From: Pseudomonas sp. HOU2
Lineage (GTDB): Bacteria > Pseudomonadota > Gammaproteobacteria > Pseudomonadales > Pseudomonadaceae
Reading direction: 5' to 3'
NCBI RefSeq assembly: GCF_040729435.1
Contig: NZ_CP160398.1
Span: forward strand, 3,968,001 to 4,032,000
Length of the DNA stretch: 64,000 nt
The notes under the pieces were generated by a model. That model ran no database searches. It saw nothing but the letters and a program-made list of their open reading frames with translations, and had not been told where the DNA came from. The position numbers were made by a program, and so were the translations under genes. Below are positions 26,261 through 35,009 of the stretch, piece after piece; the stretch's first letter is position 1, and each line of letters begins with the position of its first letter.

Positions 26261-26794
26261 TCAGAGGTCTTTCAGAATGTCGGCCATGTCATCCGCATGC
26301 TCTTCTTCCTGGGCGAGGATGTCTTCGAAGATGCGCCGGGTAGTGGGGTCTTTTTCGCCGATGTACTGGATGATCTCGCGGTAGCTGTCGATGGCGATCC
26401 GCTCGGCCACCAGGTCTTCGTAGACCATTTCCTTCAAGGTGTTCCCGGCCACGTACTGGGCATGGGACATTTTCGACAGCAGGTCCGGATTGAACTCCGG
26501 CTCGCCGCCCAGTTGCACGATGCGCTCGGCCAGACGGTCGGCGTGTTGCGCTTCCTGGGTTGCATGTTCGAGGAATTCTTCGGCGGCCACGTGAGCTTTC
26601 ACGCCGTTGGCCATGAAGTAGTGACGTTTGTAACGCAGGACGCAGACCAGTTCGGTGGCCAGCGATTCATTGAGCAGGCGCAGCACCTCGTCACGGTCGG
26701 CGCTGTAGCCCTCGGTTACCGCGCCGTTCTCGACGTGCTGTCGTGCGCGCTCGCGCAGGGTTTGTACATCAGACAAATGCAGGTCATCGCTCAT
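26261..26794 (-). CDS. Ferritin-like diiron protein (bacterioferritin family)
   Basis: A 177-residue four-helix protein with a full set of diiron ligands: Glu48, Glu81 with His84, Glu131, and Glu163 with His166. It is annotated as a bacterioferritin in related genomes. The haem-ligating Met of true Bfr is not obvious, so it may be a haem-free ferritin or a ferroxidase-type stress protein that oxidises and stores iron. Monocistronic, with a CAGGAG-type site before the ATG. Confidence 0.85.
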   Translation of the reverse strand: MSDDLHLSDVQTLRERARQHVENGAVTEGYSADRDEVLRLLNESLATELVCVLRYKRHYFMANGVKAHVAAEEFLEHATQEAQHADRLAERIVQLGGEPEFNPDLLSKMSHAQYVAGNTLKEMVYEDLVAERIAIDSYREIIQYIGEKDPTTRRIFEDILAQEEEHADDMADILKDL

Positions 26795-26894
26795 TTCGAT
26801 CTCCAGGAGGCTAATCCAATGGGCGCCACGCTCTACAGGCGTGATCGCATACCCTGGTTGTGAGTCCTGCGCGATGGAAAAAGTTTTATGAGAT

Positions 26895-27833
26895 TTACGC
26901 CGTGCCCCCTGTAGGCGCTGGCGAAGGCTGCGATCTTGGCGTCAGCCCGGACAACACGGCCTCCTCCTGTAACCAGGCAAAAAACGCCCGCACCGGCGGA
27001 TGCCGCTCGCGCCCTGGCACACACAACGCGCTGTACCCGGCACCATCGACCTGCACCTGCCCCTTGTACGGCACCAGCAAGCCGCTGGCGACGCTTTGCG
27101 AGACCAGAATATTGCTCGCCAGTACCAGACCTTGCCCGGCAATCGCCGCTTGCAGGGCGTAATGCTCTTCGTCGTATTCACGGATCGCCGGATGCTGATT
27201 CAGCCAGTGCTCACCCGAGCGGGCGCACCAGGCTTCCCATCCGTGGGCATACAGCTTCGAGTTGTGCCAGCGCACGCTGATCAGCGCCGGCGTGCGCCGG
27301 GCGGCCAGCGCCACCTGCTCCGGCGAGCCGTACACACCGAAGGACTCATCGAACAGGCAGAGGCCGTAGAGATTGGGGTAAGTGTCGAGGCTGTAGCGCA
27401 GCACCAGATCGACGCTGGCGTCCTGATGCAGGTCGATGACTTCGCAGTGGGTATCCAGGCGCACGTTGATGTTCGGGTGTTGCGCATAAAAACGCCCGAG
27501 GCGCGGCACCAGCCATAGCGCGGCAAACGCGGCGGTGGTCGACAGCGTCAGGCTGCTGCCACTGCGTTGCGGACGCAGGGTGTCGACGCTTTGCGCCACT
27601 TCCAGCAGCGCGCCGTGGAGGCTGCGAAACAGCCGCTCGCCGCCCTCGGTCAGGCGCACCTGACGCGGCAAGCGTTCGAACAGGGCGACGCCGAGCCAGT
27701 CCTCCAGCGTACGGATCTGATGAGAAATTGCCGTGGGCGTGACCGACAGTTCTTCCGCGGCGGCCTTGAAACTCAGCAGGCGCGAAGCGGATTCGAAGGC
27801 GCGCAGCGCGGTCAGCGGCAACGAGGCGAACAT
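26895..27833 (-). CDS. LysR-family regulator, GcvA-like
   Basis: A 312-residue LysR-type regulator: winged helix in residues 1-62 ([25 protein letters not shown]) and effector domain after about residue 90. The start at 27833 (MFASLPLT) has a GGAG site; an ATG four codons upstream has none. It is divergent from the azoreductase-SMR pair across about 120 bases, so control of those genes is a reasonable inference. A lone family A REP-like copy sits at 26909-26938, inside its 3' end. Confidence 0.88.
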   Translation of the reverse strand: MFASLPLTALRAFESASRLLSFKAAAEELSVTPTAISHQIRTLEDWLGVALFERLPRQVRLTEGGERLFRSLHGALLEVAQSVDTLRPQRSGSSLTLSTTAAFAALWLVPRLGRFYAQHPNINVRLDTHCEVIDLHQDASVDLVLRYSLDTYPNLYGLCLFDESFGVYGSPEQVALAARRTPALISVRWHNSKLYAHGWEAWCARSGEHWLNQHPAIREYDEEHYALQAAIAGQGLVLASNILVSQSVASGLLVPYKGQVQVDGAGYSALCVPGRERHPPVRAFFAWLQEEAVLSGLTPRSQPSPAPTGGTA

Positions 27834-27954
27834 TGAAAACTCCATGGATGAAATGAATTCATTCCGACTGATTTTTGCTCATTTGAAGGAACGCGGCCGC
27901 GCGCTTCAAGCTGCAAGCCACAAGCCGTTTGATTCTAGTCCGGAGAAAATACAG

Positions 27955-28593
27955 ATGAGCAAAATTCTTGCGATCCATGCCAGCCCACGGGGTGACCGTT
28001 CGCATTCACGGCGCCTGGCGGAAAGCTTTCTCAGCGCCTGGCAAGTGCGCCATCCCCAGGCGCAGGTCACCCGTCGAGAAGTCGGACGGGCGCTGATCCC
28101 GCCGGTCAACGAAGCCTTTGTCGCGGCTGCGTTTCATCCTGAACCCGAGGCGCGTCCACTGTCGATGCAGGCCGATCTGGCGCTCAGCGATCAGCTGGTC
28201 GGCGAGTTGTTCGCTCACGACCTGCTGCTGATTTCCACGCCGATGTACAACTTCAGCGTGCCCAGCGGCCTCAAGGCCTGGGTCGATCAGATCGTGCGCC
28301 TGGGCCTGACGTTCGACCACACTTTGGACAACGGCGTGGCCCAGTACACCCCGCTGCTGCAGGGCAAGAAAGCGCTGATCGTCACCAGTCGCGGCGGTTT
28401 CGGCTTCGGCCCCGGTGGTGAGCTGGAGGCCCTGAATCACGCCGATCCATGGCTGCGCACGGCGTTGGGGTTTGTCGGTGTCAACGACGTCACCGTGGTC
28501 GCGGCCGAGGGCGAAGAGTCGGCCGAGCGCACCTTCGCGGTGTCGGTGGCCGAGGCCGAGCAGCGTTTGCTCGACCTCGCCCGGGTGTTCTAA
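27955..28593 (+). CDS. FMN-dependent NADH-azoreductase family protein
   Basis: A 212-residue flavodoxin-fold quinone/azo reductase. [13 protein letters not shown] near residues 8-20 binds the FMN phosphate, and [22 protein letters not shown] (about 94-115) and [11 protein letters not shown] (about 143-153) are family FMN-contact motifs. AzoR proteins reduce quinones and azo compounds with NADH and protect against thiol/electrophile stress. The stop abuts the SMR start with no gap. Confidence 0.9.
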   Translation: MSKILAIHASPRGDRSHSRRLAESFLSAWQVRHPQAQVTRREVGRALIPPVNEAFVAAAFHPEPEARPLSMQADLALSDQLVGELFAHDLLLISTPMYNFSVPSGLKAWVDQIVRLGLTFDHTLDNGVAQYTPLLQGKKALIVTSRGGFGFGPGGELEALNHADPWLRTALGFVGVNDVTVVAAEGEESAERTFAVSVAEAEQRLLDLARVF

Positions 28594-28899
28594 ATGGCCT
28601 GGCTGTTCCTGCTGATCGCCGCCGGCTTCGAGGTGACTTTCGCCATGGGCATGAAGTACGCCGAGGGCTTCACCCGCCTGTGGCCGTCGCTGATCACGGT
28701 GGTGGCGGCGATTGGCGGGATCTACTTCCTGACCCTGGCGATGCGTGAATTACCGGTGAGCATCGCCTATCCGATCTGGACGGCCATCGGCTCGCTGGGC
28801 ACGGTGTTTCTCGGCTTTGCCCTGTTGGGCGAGAGCCTGACCCTGATGAAACTGCTGTCGGTGGGGCTGATTGTGGCGGGGGTGGTGGGCCTGAAGTAG
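28594..28899 (+). CDS. SMR-family exporter, SugE/Gdx type
   Basis: A 101-residue protein with four membrane helices and the essential Glu13 in helix 1 (AAGFEVTFAMGMKY). The whole sequence, for example SIAYPIWTAIGSLG, tracks E. coli SugE/Gdx rather than EmrE, so guanidinium export by proton antiport is more likely than broad drug efflux. It begins directly after the azoreductase stop and must be cotranscribed with it. Confidence 0.88.
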   Translation: MAWLFLLIAAGFEVTFAMGMKYAEGFTRLWPSLITVVAAIGGIYFLTLAMRELPVSIAYPIWTAIGSLGTVFLGFALLGESLTLMKLLSVGLIVAGVVGLK

Positions 28900-28901
28900 G
28901 C

Positions 28902-28974
28902 TGGTCGTGGAGTTGTCATCATCAGAGAGGATGCTTGGCGGGCGTTTTGCACGTCCGGCATCCACTCACGACCA
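28902..28974 (+). promoter_or_regulatory. Nested hairpin upstream of the lipase gene
   Basis: Outer arms TGGTCGTG (28902-28909) and CACGACCA (28967-28974) enclose inner arms GGATGC (28929-28934) and GCATCC (28958-28963). There is no U-tract. It ends 15 bases before the lipase ATG, so it would sit in the leader or read-through RNA. Confidence 0.4.
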
Positions 28975-28989
28975 CAAGGATGTTTGCCC

Positions 28990-29880
28990 ATGTCACAAGG
29001 TACGGCGACACGTTATCCACTGGTGCTGGTGCCGGGCATGCTCGGGTTTATCCGGCTGCTGCTGTATCCGTACTGGTACGGGATCATCAAGGCCTTGCGC
29101 CGTGGCGGGGCGACAGTGATTGCGGTGCAGGTGTCGCCGCTCAACTCCACCGAGGTGCGCGGCGAGCAACTGCTGGCGCGCATCGACGAGATTCTGCGCG
29201 AGACCCGCGCTGCCAAGGTCAATCTGTTCGGTCATAGTCAGGGTTCGCTGACCGCCCGTTATGCCGCCGCCAAACGGCCGGATCTGGTCGCTTCGGTGAC
29301 GTCCGTGGCCGGACCCAATCATGGTTCGGAACTGGCCGACTATCTGCAGCAACACTACCCGGCGAACACTGCCAAGGGTCGTCTGCTCGAAGCGCTGCTG
29401 CGGATTGTCGGCTGGCTGATGGCGTTGCTGGAAACCGGTTACCACGGGCCGAAACTGCCGGTGGATATCCACGCCTCGCACCAATCGCTCACCAGCGAAG
29501 GGGTAGCGCTGTTCAATCAGCGTTATCCACAGGGCCTGCCCGAAACCTGGGGCGGACACGGGCCGGAAGAGGTCAATGGCGTGCGTTATTACTCGTGGTC
29601 GGGGACGTTGCAACCGGGCAAGACCGATCGCGGCGGCAACCTGTTTGACGGCACCAATCGCAGCTGTCGGCTGTTCGCGAAAACCTTCGTGCGCGAGCCG
29701 GGGCAATGTGACGGGATGGTCGGGCGTTACAGCTCGCACCTGGGTACGGTGATTGGTGACGACTATCCGCTGGATCACTTCGACATCGTCAACCAGTCGC
29801 TGGGGCTGGTGGGCAAGGGCGCGGATCCGGTGCGGTTGTTTGTCGAGCATGCGGCGCGGCTGAAGGCTGCCGGCGTTTAA
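28990..29880 (+). CDS. Triacylglycerol lipase, P. fragi/Proteus type
   Basis: A 296-residue alpha/beta hydrolase of lipase family I.1. The oxyanion segment VPGMLGF is at 14-20, the nucleophile Ser83 in GHSQG, and the catalytic His in YPLDHFDIVNQ near the C-terminus. SVTSVAGPNHGSELAD and DGMVGRYSSHLG match P. fragi lipase. Like that protein, it has no signal peptide and lacks the two Cys that form the disulfide in P. aeruginosa LipA, and there is no Lif foldase gene nearby. It is either cytoplasmic or exported by another route. Confidence 0.9.
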   Translation: MSQGTATRYPLVLVPGMLGFIRLLLYPYWYGIIKALRRGGATVIAVQVSPLNSTEVRGEQLLARIDEILRETRAAKVNLFGHSQGSLTARYAAAKRPDLVASVTSVAGPNHGSELADYLQQHYPANTAKGRLLEALLRIVGWLMALLETGYHGPKLPVDIHASHQSLTSEGVALFNQRYPQGLPETWGGHGPEEVNGVRYYSWSGTLQPGKTDRGGNLFDGTNRSCRLFAKTFVREPGQCDGMVGRYSSHLGTVIGDDYPLDHFDIVNQSLGLVGKGADPVRLFVEHAARLKAAGV

Positions 29881-29889
29881 CCTGCTTTT

Positions 29890-29987
29890 TGTGGCGAGGG
29901 AGCTTGCTCCCGCTGGACTGCGCAGCAGGCCCCGGCTTTAAAAGGGGCCGCTTCGCGCCCCAGCGGGAGCAAGCTCCCTCGCCACAG
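29890..29987. repeat. REP pair, family B
   Basis: Facing TGTGGCGAGGGAGCTTGCTC copies between convergent lipase and EamA genes. Confidence 0.9.
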
Positions 29988-29994
29988 GAATTTG

Positions 29995-30882
29995 TCAGGC
30001 AACGCTGATTTTACGGCCCAGCACCGTGGTCCAGCGCTCCGACAGAATCACCCCACCCAACGTCAACACCCCACCCACCAGGTGATACATCGCCAACTGC
30101 TCCTTCAACACCACCGCCGCAATCAGCGCGGTAATCACCGGCAGCAGGTTAAAGAACAACGTGGTACGGCTCGGCCCCAGACGCTGCACGGCCTGCATCC
30201 ACGCCAGCGGCGCGAGCATCGAGGCCAGCAGGCACGCATACAGCACCAGTGGAATGTTTTGCGCGGTGAAACCGGTTTTCGGCGAGGCGGCGTACAGCGG
30301 AAACAGCACCACAATCGCCACCAGCACCTGCAGGTACAGCAACACCAGCGGCGGCAGGCGTAGCTGCCATTTTTTCAGCAGGGTGCTGTAGATCGCGTAG
30401 GCCAGGGTGGCGATCAGCATCATCGCGTCACCCAGGTTCACCCCGTGTTGCAGCAGCGCGCCGAGGCTGCCGGAGGACACCACCACCAGCACCCCGGCGA
30501 ACGACAGCACTGCGCCGAACAGTGCACCGGCAGTCAGACGCTGGCCGAGGCTGATGATCGCCATGGCCAGCGACATCAATGGCATCAGCGACAGGATGAT
30601 GCCCATGTTGGTCGCGGTGGTCAGGGTCGCCGCAAAGTAGGCCAGGCTTTGATAGACCGCCATGCCCAGCACGCCGAGGATGAAGATCCTGCCCAGGTTG
30701 GGGCGGATCTGCGGCCAGTGCGCGATCACCGCTTTGAGCATGAACGGCGTGAACAGCAGGCCGGCGAGCAGCCAGCGGTAGAAACCGATCTCGGCGGGGA
30801 AGATCGCCCCGACCGCCAGTTTGTTGATCACGGTATTGCCGGCCCAGATGAAAATCGCCAGCAGGGGAAACGCGTATTGCAT
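29995..30882 (-). CDS. EamA-family (DMT) inner-membrane transporter
   Basis: A 295-residue protein with ten predicted membrane helices in two EamA repeats (about residues 3-135 and 145-285). DMT proteins of this kind usually export amino acids or other metabolites. It is divergent from an AraC-type regulator across 96 bases, which may control it. The substrate cannot be read from the sequence. Confidence 0.88.
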   Translation of the reverse strand: MQYAFPLLAIFIWAGNTVINKLAVGAIFPAEIGFYRWLLAGLLFTPFMLKAVIAHWPQIRPNLGRIFILGVLGMAVYQSLAYFAATLTTATNMGIILSLMPLMSLAMAIISLGQRLTAGALFGAVLSFAGVLVVVSSGSLGALLQHGVNLGDAMMLIATLAYAIYSTLLKKWQLRLPPLVLLYLQVLVAIVVLFPLYAASPKTGFTAQNIPLVLYACLLASMLAPLAWMQAVQRLGPSRTTLFFNLLPVITALIAAVVLKEQLAMYHLVGGVLTLGGVILSERWTTVLGRKISVA

Positions 30883-30978
30883 GGGTCAAAACCAGAACGT
30901 TGATGAACGCTGATTATCCCCTGTCTGGATGCAGGCCTATACTGCGAACCGGACAACCTGCCTCTGCAACCGGACAGC

Positions 30979-31773
30979 ATGAACAGTAAACACATCGATC
31001 TGCTGGATTTCAGCGAACTGCCGTCAGCGGTGTACTTCCGCTACGCCGACTTCAACGCCCATGAGTACGCCGCGCCGCACCGCCATCCGTGGGGCACGCT
31101 GGAGTACGCGGCCCACGGTGTGCTGCACATGGACGTCGACGGCAGTCGCTTCATGTCACCGCCGCACTACGCGGTGTGGGTGCCGCCGCAGGTCGAGCAC
31201 AGTTTCTACAGCCATCAGCCGGTCAACTATCGTGCGGTGTGCCTCGATCCCAAGGTCTGTGTCGATCTGCCGACGCGCGCTTGCACCCTGGCGATCAGCG
31301 ATATCCTCAAGGCGATTCTCAAGGACTTCGCCGCCCGCGATGTGAAAATCCCCGAACTCGACGCCGACCAGCGTCTGGCCCAGGTGCTGGTCGATCAACT
31401 GCAACAGGCGCCATTACACGAGTGTTATCTGCCGTATGCGAGCCATCCCGGGTTACTGGCGATTCTCGATGCGTTGCAGGCCGATCCGGGCAACAACCAG
31501 CCGCTGGCGCACTGGGCGGCGCAGGTGCACGTCAGCGAGCGCACGTTGGCCCGGCAGTTCGTGCGTGAGCTGGGCATGAGTTTTGGCGAATGGCGTCAGC
31601 GCCTGCGTTATCTAGCGGCCATCGAGGCGCTGGAAAGTACCCGCAGTGTGCAGGAGATTGCCTTCGATCTCGGTTACAGCAGCGGCTCGGCCTTCATCGC
31701 CATGTTCGCCCGGCAGGCCGGGTGTACGCCGGAGCAATATCGACGTAGCCATCTGGAGGGCAGGAAGGTGTAA
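30979..31773 (+). CDS. AraC-family transcriptional regulator
   Basis: A 264-residue regulator with an N-terminal cupin-type ligand domain (HEYAAPHRHPWGTLEYAAHG near 28-47) and a C-terminal double HTH from about residue 160 (LAHWAAQVHVSERTLARQF and VQEIAFDLGYSSGSAFIAMF). Its place next to, and divergent from, the EamA exporter suggests it controls export of its own ligand. This is inferred from context. Confidence 0.88.
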   Translation: MNSKHIDLLDFSELPSAVYFRYADFNAHEYAAPHRHPWGTLEYAAHGVLHMDVDGSRFMSPPHYAVWVPPQVEHSFYSHQPVNYRAVCLDPKVCVDLPTRACTLAISDILKAILKDFAARDVKIPELDADQRLAQVLVDQLQQAPLHECYLPYASHPGLLAILDALQADPGNNQPLAHWAAQVHVSERTLARQFVRELGMSFGEWRQRLRYLAAIEALESTRSVQEIAFDLGYSSGSAFIAMFARQAGCTPEQYRRSHLEGRKV

Positions 31774-31836
31774 CAAGATTTGGCTACACTCCGGCAGAGG
31801 CCGCATCCATCGGTGCGGCGACAAGGAGAAAACTCC

Positions 31837-32128
31837 ATGAAGATGTTGCGTGTGCCTTTGTTGATGATCGGTCTGCTCCTGTGTTCCCAGGGTTTCGCCG
31901 CCACGGCGCAACAGAACAAAATGACCACCTGCAATGCTGACGCTACCGCCAAGAGCCTCAAGGGCGACGAGCGCAAGACTTTCATGAGCACCTGCCGCCG
32001 CCAATGACGGCAAAGTGCTGACCCCGCAGCAGGAGAAAATGAAAACCTGCAATGCCGACGCGAAAACCAAGGCGCTGACCGGCGATGCGCGCAAGACCTT
32101 CATGAGTGATTGCCTGAAGAAAAAATAA
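31837..32128 (+). pseudogene. psiF: psiF-like gene with a frameshift between its two repeats
   Basis: An ATG at 31837 starts a signal peptide (MKMLRVPLLMIGLLLCSQGFA) and one PsiF repeat (MTTCNADATAKSLKGDERKT) but reaches a stop at 32005. The second repeat, LTPQQEKMKTCNADAKTK onward to FMSDCLKKK and a stop at 32126, continues in the next frame. Intact PsiF-type proteins have both repeats in one frame joined by a short C-L-K-x-A-A linker; loss of five bases in that linker, near 31996, would give exactly this result. A single-repeat 56-residue product could still be made. PsiF function is unknown beyond phosphate-starvation induction in E. coli. A sequencing error is possible. Confidence 0.75.
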
Positions 32129-32208
32129 GATCAAAAGATCGCAGCCTGCGGCAGCTCCTGCATGAGATCGCGATCCTGTAGGAGCTGCCGCAGGCTGCGA
32201 TCTTTTCG
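32129..32208. repeat. REP pair, family A, reversed arrangement
   Basis: GATCAAAAGATCGCAGCCTG and its inverse lie tail to tail between psiF and the AI-2E family gene. Confidence 0.9.
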
Positions 32209-32297
32209 GCGCGACCAGGATGCGGGGCATCTACTCGCTTCGGCGCCGGATCGCTGGCAGACTGCCAATCCTTTTACGCCGTTCGTTTTGAGGCTGT

Positions 32298-33311
32298 ATG
32301 CCAACGTTTTCTGAGCGTCATGTTGTGTTCTGGGTCAGTTGCATCATCATTTGTGGCGGTCTGCTGCTGGCGTTGCCGCTGCGCTTGTTGCCCAGCCTGC
32401 TGGCCGGTCTGCTGGTGTTCGAACTGGTCAACATGCTTACCCCGCAACTGCAACGGCTGATCGAAGGCCGGCGTGCGCGCTGGCTGGCGGTGGCGCTGCT
32501 GGGCACTTTGGTGGTCAGTGTGCTGGCGCTGATCTTTGCCGGCGCCATCAGTTTCCTGCTGCACGAAGCGGAAAATCCGGGCGCCTCGCTCGACAAATTC
32601 ATGGGCGTGGTTGACCGCGCGCGCGGGCAACTGCCGCCATTCCTCGATGCCTACCTGCCGGCCAGCGCTGCGGAATTTCGCGTGGCGATCGGCGAGTGGG
32701 GCAGCAAGCACCTGTCCGAGCTGCAACTGGTGGGCAAGGACGCCGCGCACATGTTCGTCACCCTGCTGATCGGCATGGTGCTGGGCGCGATCATCGCCTT
32801 GCAGCGCGTGCCGGACCTGACCAAGCGCAAACCGCTGGCCGCCGCTCTGTTCGACCGTCTGCACCTGGTGGTTCAAGCCTTTCGCAACATCGTCTTCGCG
32901 CAGATCAAGATTTCCCTGCTCAACACCTTCTTTACCGCGATTTTCCTGGTGGTGGTCCTGCCGCTGTTCGGCATCAAGCTGCCGCTGACCAAGACCCTGA
33001 TCGTCCTGACCTTCCTGCTCGGCCTGCTGCCGGTGATCGGCAACCTGATGTCGAACACGCTGATCACCATCGTCGGCCTGTCGCTGTCAATCTGGGTGGC
33101 GGTGGCGGCGCTGGGCTATCTGATCTTTATCCACAAGCTCGAATACTTCCTCAACGCGCGCATCGTCGGCGGGCAGATCAGTGCCAAGTCGTGGGAATTG
33201 CTGCTGGCGATGCTGGTGTTCGAAGCCGCGTTCGGCCTGCCGGGGGTGGTGGCGGGGCCGATTTATTACGCGTATTTGAAGAGTGAGTTGAAGCTGGGCG
33301 GGATGGTTTGA
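32298..33311 (+). CDS. AI-2E transporter (PerM) family membrane protein
   Basis: A 337-residue protein with about eight membrane helices and the family C-terminal region (LLGLLPVIGNLMSNTLITIVGLS and LLLAMLVFEAAFGLPGVVAGPIYYAYLKSEL). Some members export autoinducer-2 or act as Na+/H+ antiporters; most are unassigned. A TTGAGG site precedes the ATG. Monocistronic. Confidence 0.88.
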   Translation: MPTFSERHVVFWVSCIIICGGLLLALPLRLLPSLLAGLLVFELVNMLTPQLQRLIEGRRARWLAVALLGTLVVSVLALIFAGAISFLLHEAENPGASLDKFMGVVDRARGQLPPFLDAYLPASAAEFRVAIGEWGSKHLSELQLVGKDAAHMFVTLLIGMVLGAIIALQRVPDLTKRKPLAAALFDRLHLVVQAFRNIVFAQIKISLLNTFFTAIFLVVVLPLFGIKLPLTKTLIVLTFLLGLLPVIGNLMSNTLITIVGLSLSIWVAVAALGYLIFIHKLEYFLNARIVGGQISAKSWELLLAMLVFEAAFGLPGVVAGPIYYAYLKSELKLGGMV

Positions 33312-33341
33312 TCCGATAACTGTGTTGCCTTAACTGACGCC

Positions 33342-33425
33342 ATCGCTGGCAAGCCAGCTCCCACAGGATTGATACCGCTTTCGAAAGCGGCGCAGAACCT
33401 GTGGGAGCTGGCTTGCCAGCGATGG
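33342..33425. repeat. REP pair, family C, reversed arrangement
   Basis: CATCGCTGGCAAGCCAGCTC and its inverse lie tail to tail between convergent AI-2E family and Hsp70-like genes. Confidence 0.9.
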
Positions 33426-33443
33426 GCGCAACGCGGTCTTGGA

Positions 33444-34718
33444 TCAGTTCATGGCGCCGTAGCGCTTCATCGCCTCGATCGCCAGACCACTGCCAATGCT
33501 GCCAAAGATATTCCCTTCCACATGTCGCGCATTCGGCAGCATCGCCGAGACGCTGTTGCGCAGCGCCGGAATGCCGCTCGAACCGCCGGTGAAGAACACC
33601 GTATCGACCTGCGCGACCGACACGTTGGCATCGTTCAACAGCTGCGTGACGCTGCCGCGCACGCGTTCAAGCAAGGCGTCGATCGACGATTCGAACAGGG
33701 CGCGGCTCAGTTCCACGCTCAGGCCCGGCTCGATACGGTCCAGCGGCACGTGGCGGCTGTCGGCGTGGGTCAGCTGGATCTTGGTTTCTTCGACTTCCAT
33801 CGCCAGCCAGTGCCCGGCGCGCTGCTCGATCAGCTTGAACAGACGGTCGATACCGCCGGTGTCTTCGATGTCGTAGCGCATGCTACCCAGCGCCAGGGTG
33901 GATTTCTGCGAGTACACCGAGTTGATGGTGTGCCAGGTCGCCAGGTTCATGTGGTGGCTGGTCGGCATGTAGGCGCCGCTCTTCATCCGGCTGCCGTAGC
34001 CGAACAGCGGCATCAGGCCTTGCAGGCTCAGCTGTTTGTCGAAGTCGGTCCCGCCGATGTGCACGCCGCCGGTGGCGAGGATGTCATCGTGGCGGTTGTC
34101 CATGCCGCGACGCTCGGGCGACAGGCGCACCAGCGAGAAGTCGGACGTACCACCGCCGATGTCGACGATCAGCACCAGCTCTTCTTTTTCGATGGTCGAC
34201 TCGTAGTCGAATGCCGCAGCGATCGGTTCGTACTGGAACGACACGTCTTTGAAGCCGAGTTTGCGCGCCACTTCCCCCAACGTGTCTTCGGCTTCCTGGT
34301 CGGCCAGCGGGTCGTCATCGACGAAGAACACCGGGCGGCCCAGCACCACTTGTTCGAACTCCCGACCGGCGGCAGTTTCGGCGCGGCTCTTGAGCTGGCC
34401 GATGAACAGCCCCAGCAAGTCCTTGAACGGCATCGCGGTGCCGAGCACGCTGGTGTCGTGCTTGATCAGCTTGGAACCGAGCAGGCTCTTGAGCGAGCGC
34501 ATCAACCGGCCTTCGTAGCCTTCCAGGTATTCGTGCAGCGCCAGACGACCGTACACCGGACGGCGCTCTTCGATGTTGAAGAACACCACCGACGGCAGGG
34601 TGATCTTGTCGTCTTCCAGCGCGATCATCGTTTCCATGCCGGGGCGCAGCCAGCCGACGGTGGAGTTGGAGGTGCCGAAGTCGATGCCGCAGGCACGGGC
34701 TGGAGAGGCGTTGTTCAT
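33444..34718 (-). CDS. yegD: Hsp70-family chaperone, YegD-like
   Basis: A 424-residue actin-fold ATPase. The phosphate-1 motif GIDFGTSNSTVG starts near residue 10, a second phosphate motif VDIGGGTSDFS near 197-207, and an adenosine motif FFTGGSSGIPALR near 378-390. Unlike DnaK it ends after the nucleotide-binding domain, as E. coli YegD does, so it lacks the classical substrate-binding domain. The start at 34718 (MNNASPARACG) has only a modest site. It is divergent from cbpA across a 291-base region. Confidence 0.88.
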   Translation of the reverse strand: MNNASPARACGIDFGTSNSTVGWLRPGMETMIALEDDKITLPSVVFFNIEERRPVYGRLALHEYLEGYEGRLMRSLKSLLGSKLIKHDTSVLGTAMPFKDLLGLFIGQLKSRAETAAGREFEQVVLGRPVFFVDDDPLADQEAEDTLGEVARKLGFKDVSFQYEPIAAAFDYESTIEKEELVLIVDIGGGTSDFSLVRLSPERRGMDNRHDDILATGGVHIGGTDFDKQLSLQGLMPLFGYGSRMKSGAYMPTSHHMNLATWHTINSVYSQKSTLALGSMRYDIEDTGGIDRLFKLIEQRAGHWLAMEVEETKIQLTHADSRHVPLDRIEPGLSVELSRALFESSIDALLERVRGSVTQLLNDANVSVAQVDTVFFTGGSSGIPALRNSVSAMLPNARHVEGNIFGSIGSGLAIEAMKRYGAMN

Positions 34719-34812
34719 GTCTTTCGGGTTCCGGTCAAAAAACGGCCGCGCAGTGTATGTCAGTGCGCGGCAGATTCGAAGGCCGGTCATCTGCTATTTC
34801 ACGACTAAGCTT

Positions 34813-34839
34813 CTTGAAAGTCGCAGCTTCGCCCCAAAC
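34813..34839 (+). promoter_or_regulatory. Sigma-32-like heat-shock promoter before cbpA
   Basis: CTTGAAA (34813-34819), a 12-base spacer, then CCCCAAAC (34832-34839) fit the RpoH consensus CTTGAAA-N11-16-CCCCATNT closely. A leader of about 160 bases would run to the cbpA ATG. Confidence 0.6.
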
Positions 34840-35009
34840 TTGCTGGCATGGGCCGGCAGACATACCGGCGGTCGCAAGAACCGTCGTCCACTGCCGATAA
34901 ACTTCTGCTGCGCCACCCGGTCACAAAGTTGAGATCGGTCAACCCGGCACGCGCGAATGAGCGCATGCTGGCCTCGGCGCGAAATCGATAACGGATGGTG
35001 ATTCCTTCG

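Noticed and set aside
33369..34808. 479-residue plus-strand frame across the Hsp70-like gene
   Set aside because: Shadow of yegD, whose phosphate-binding motifs are clear on the other strand.
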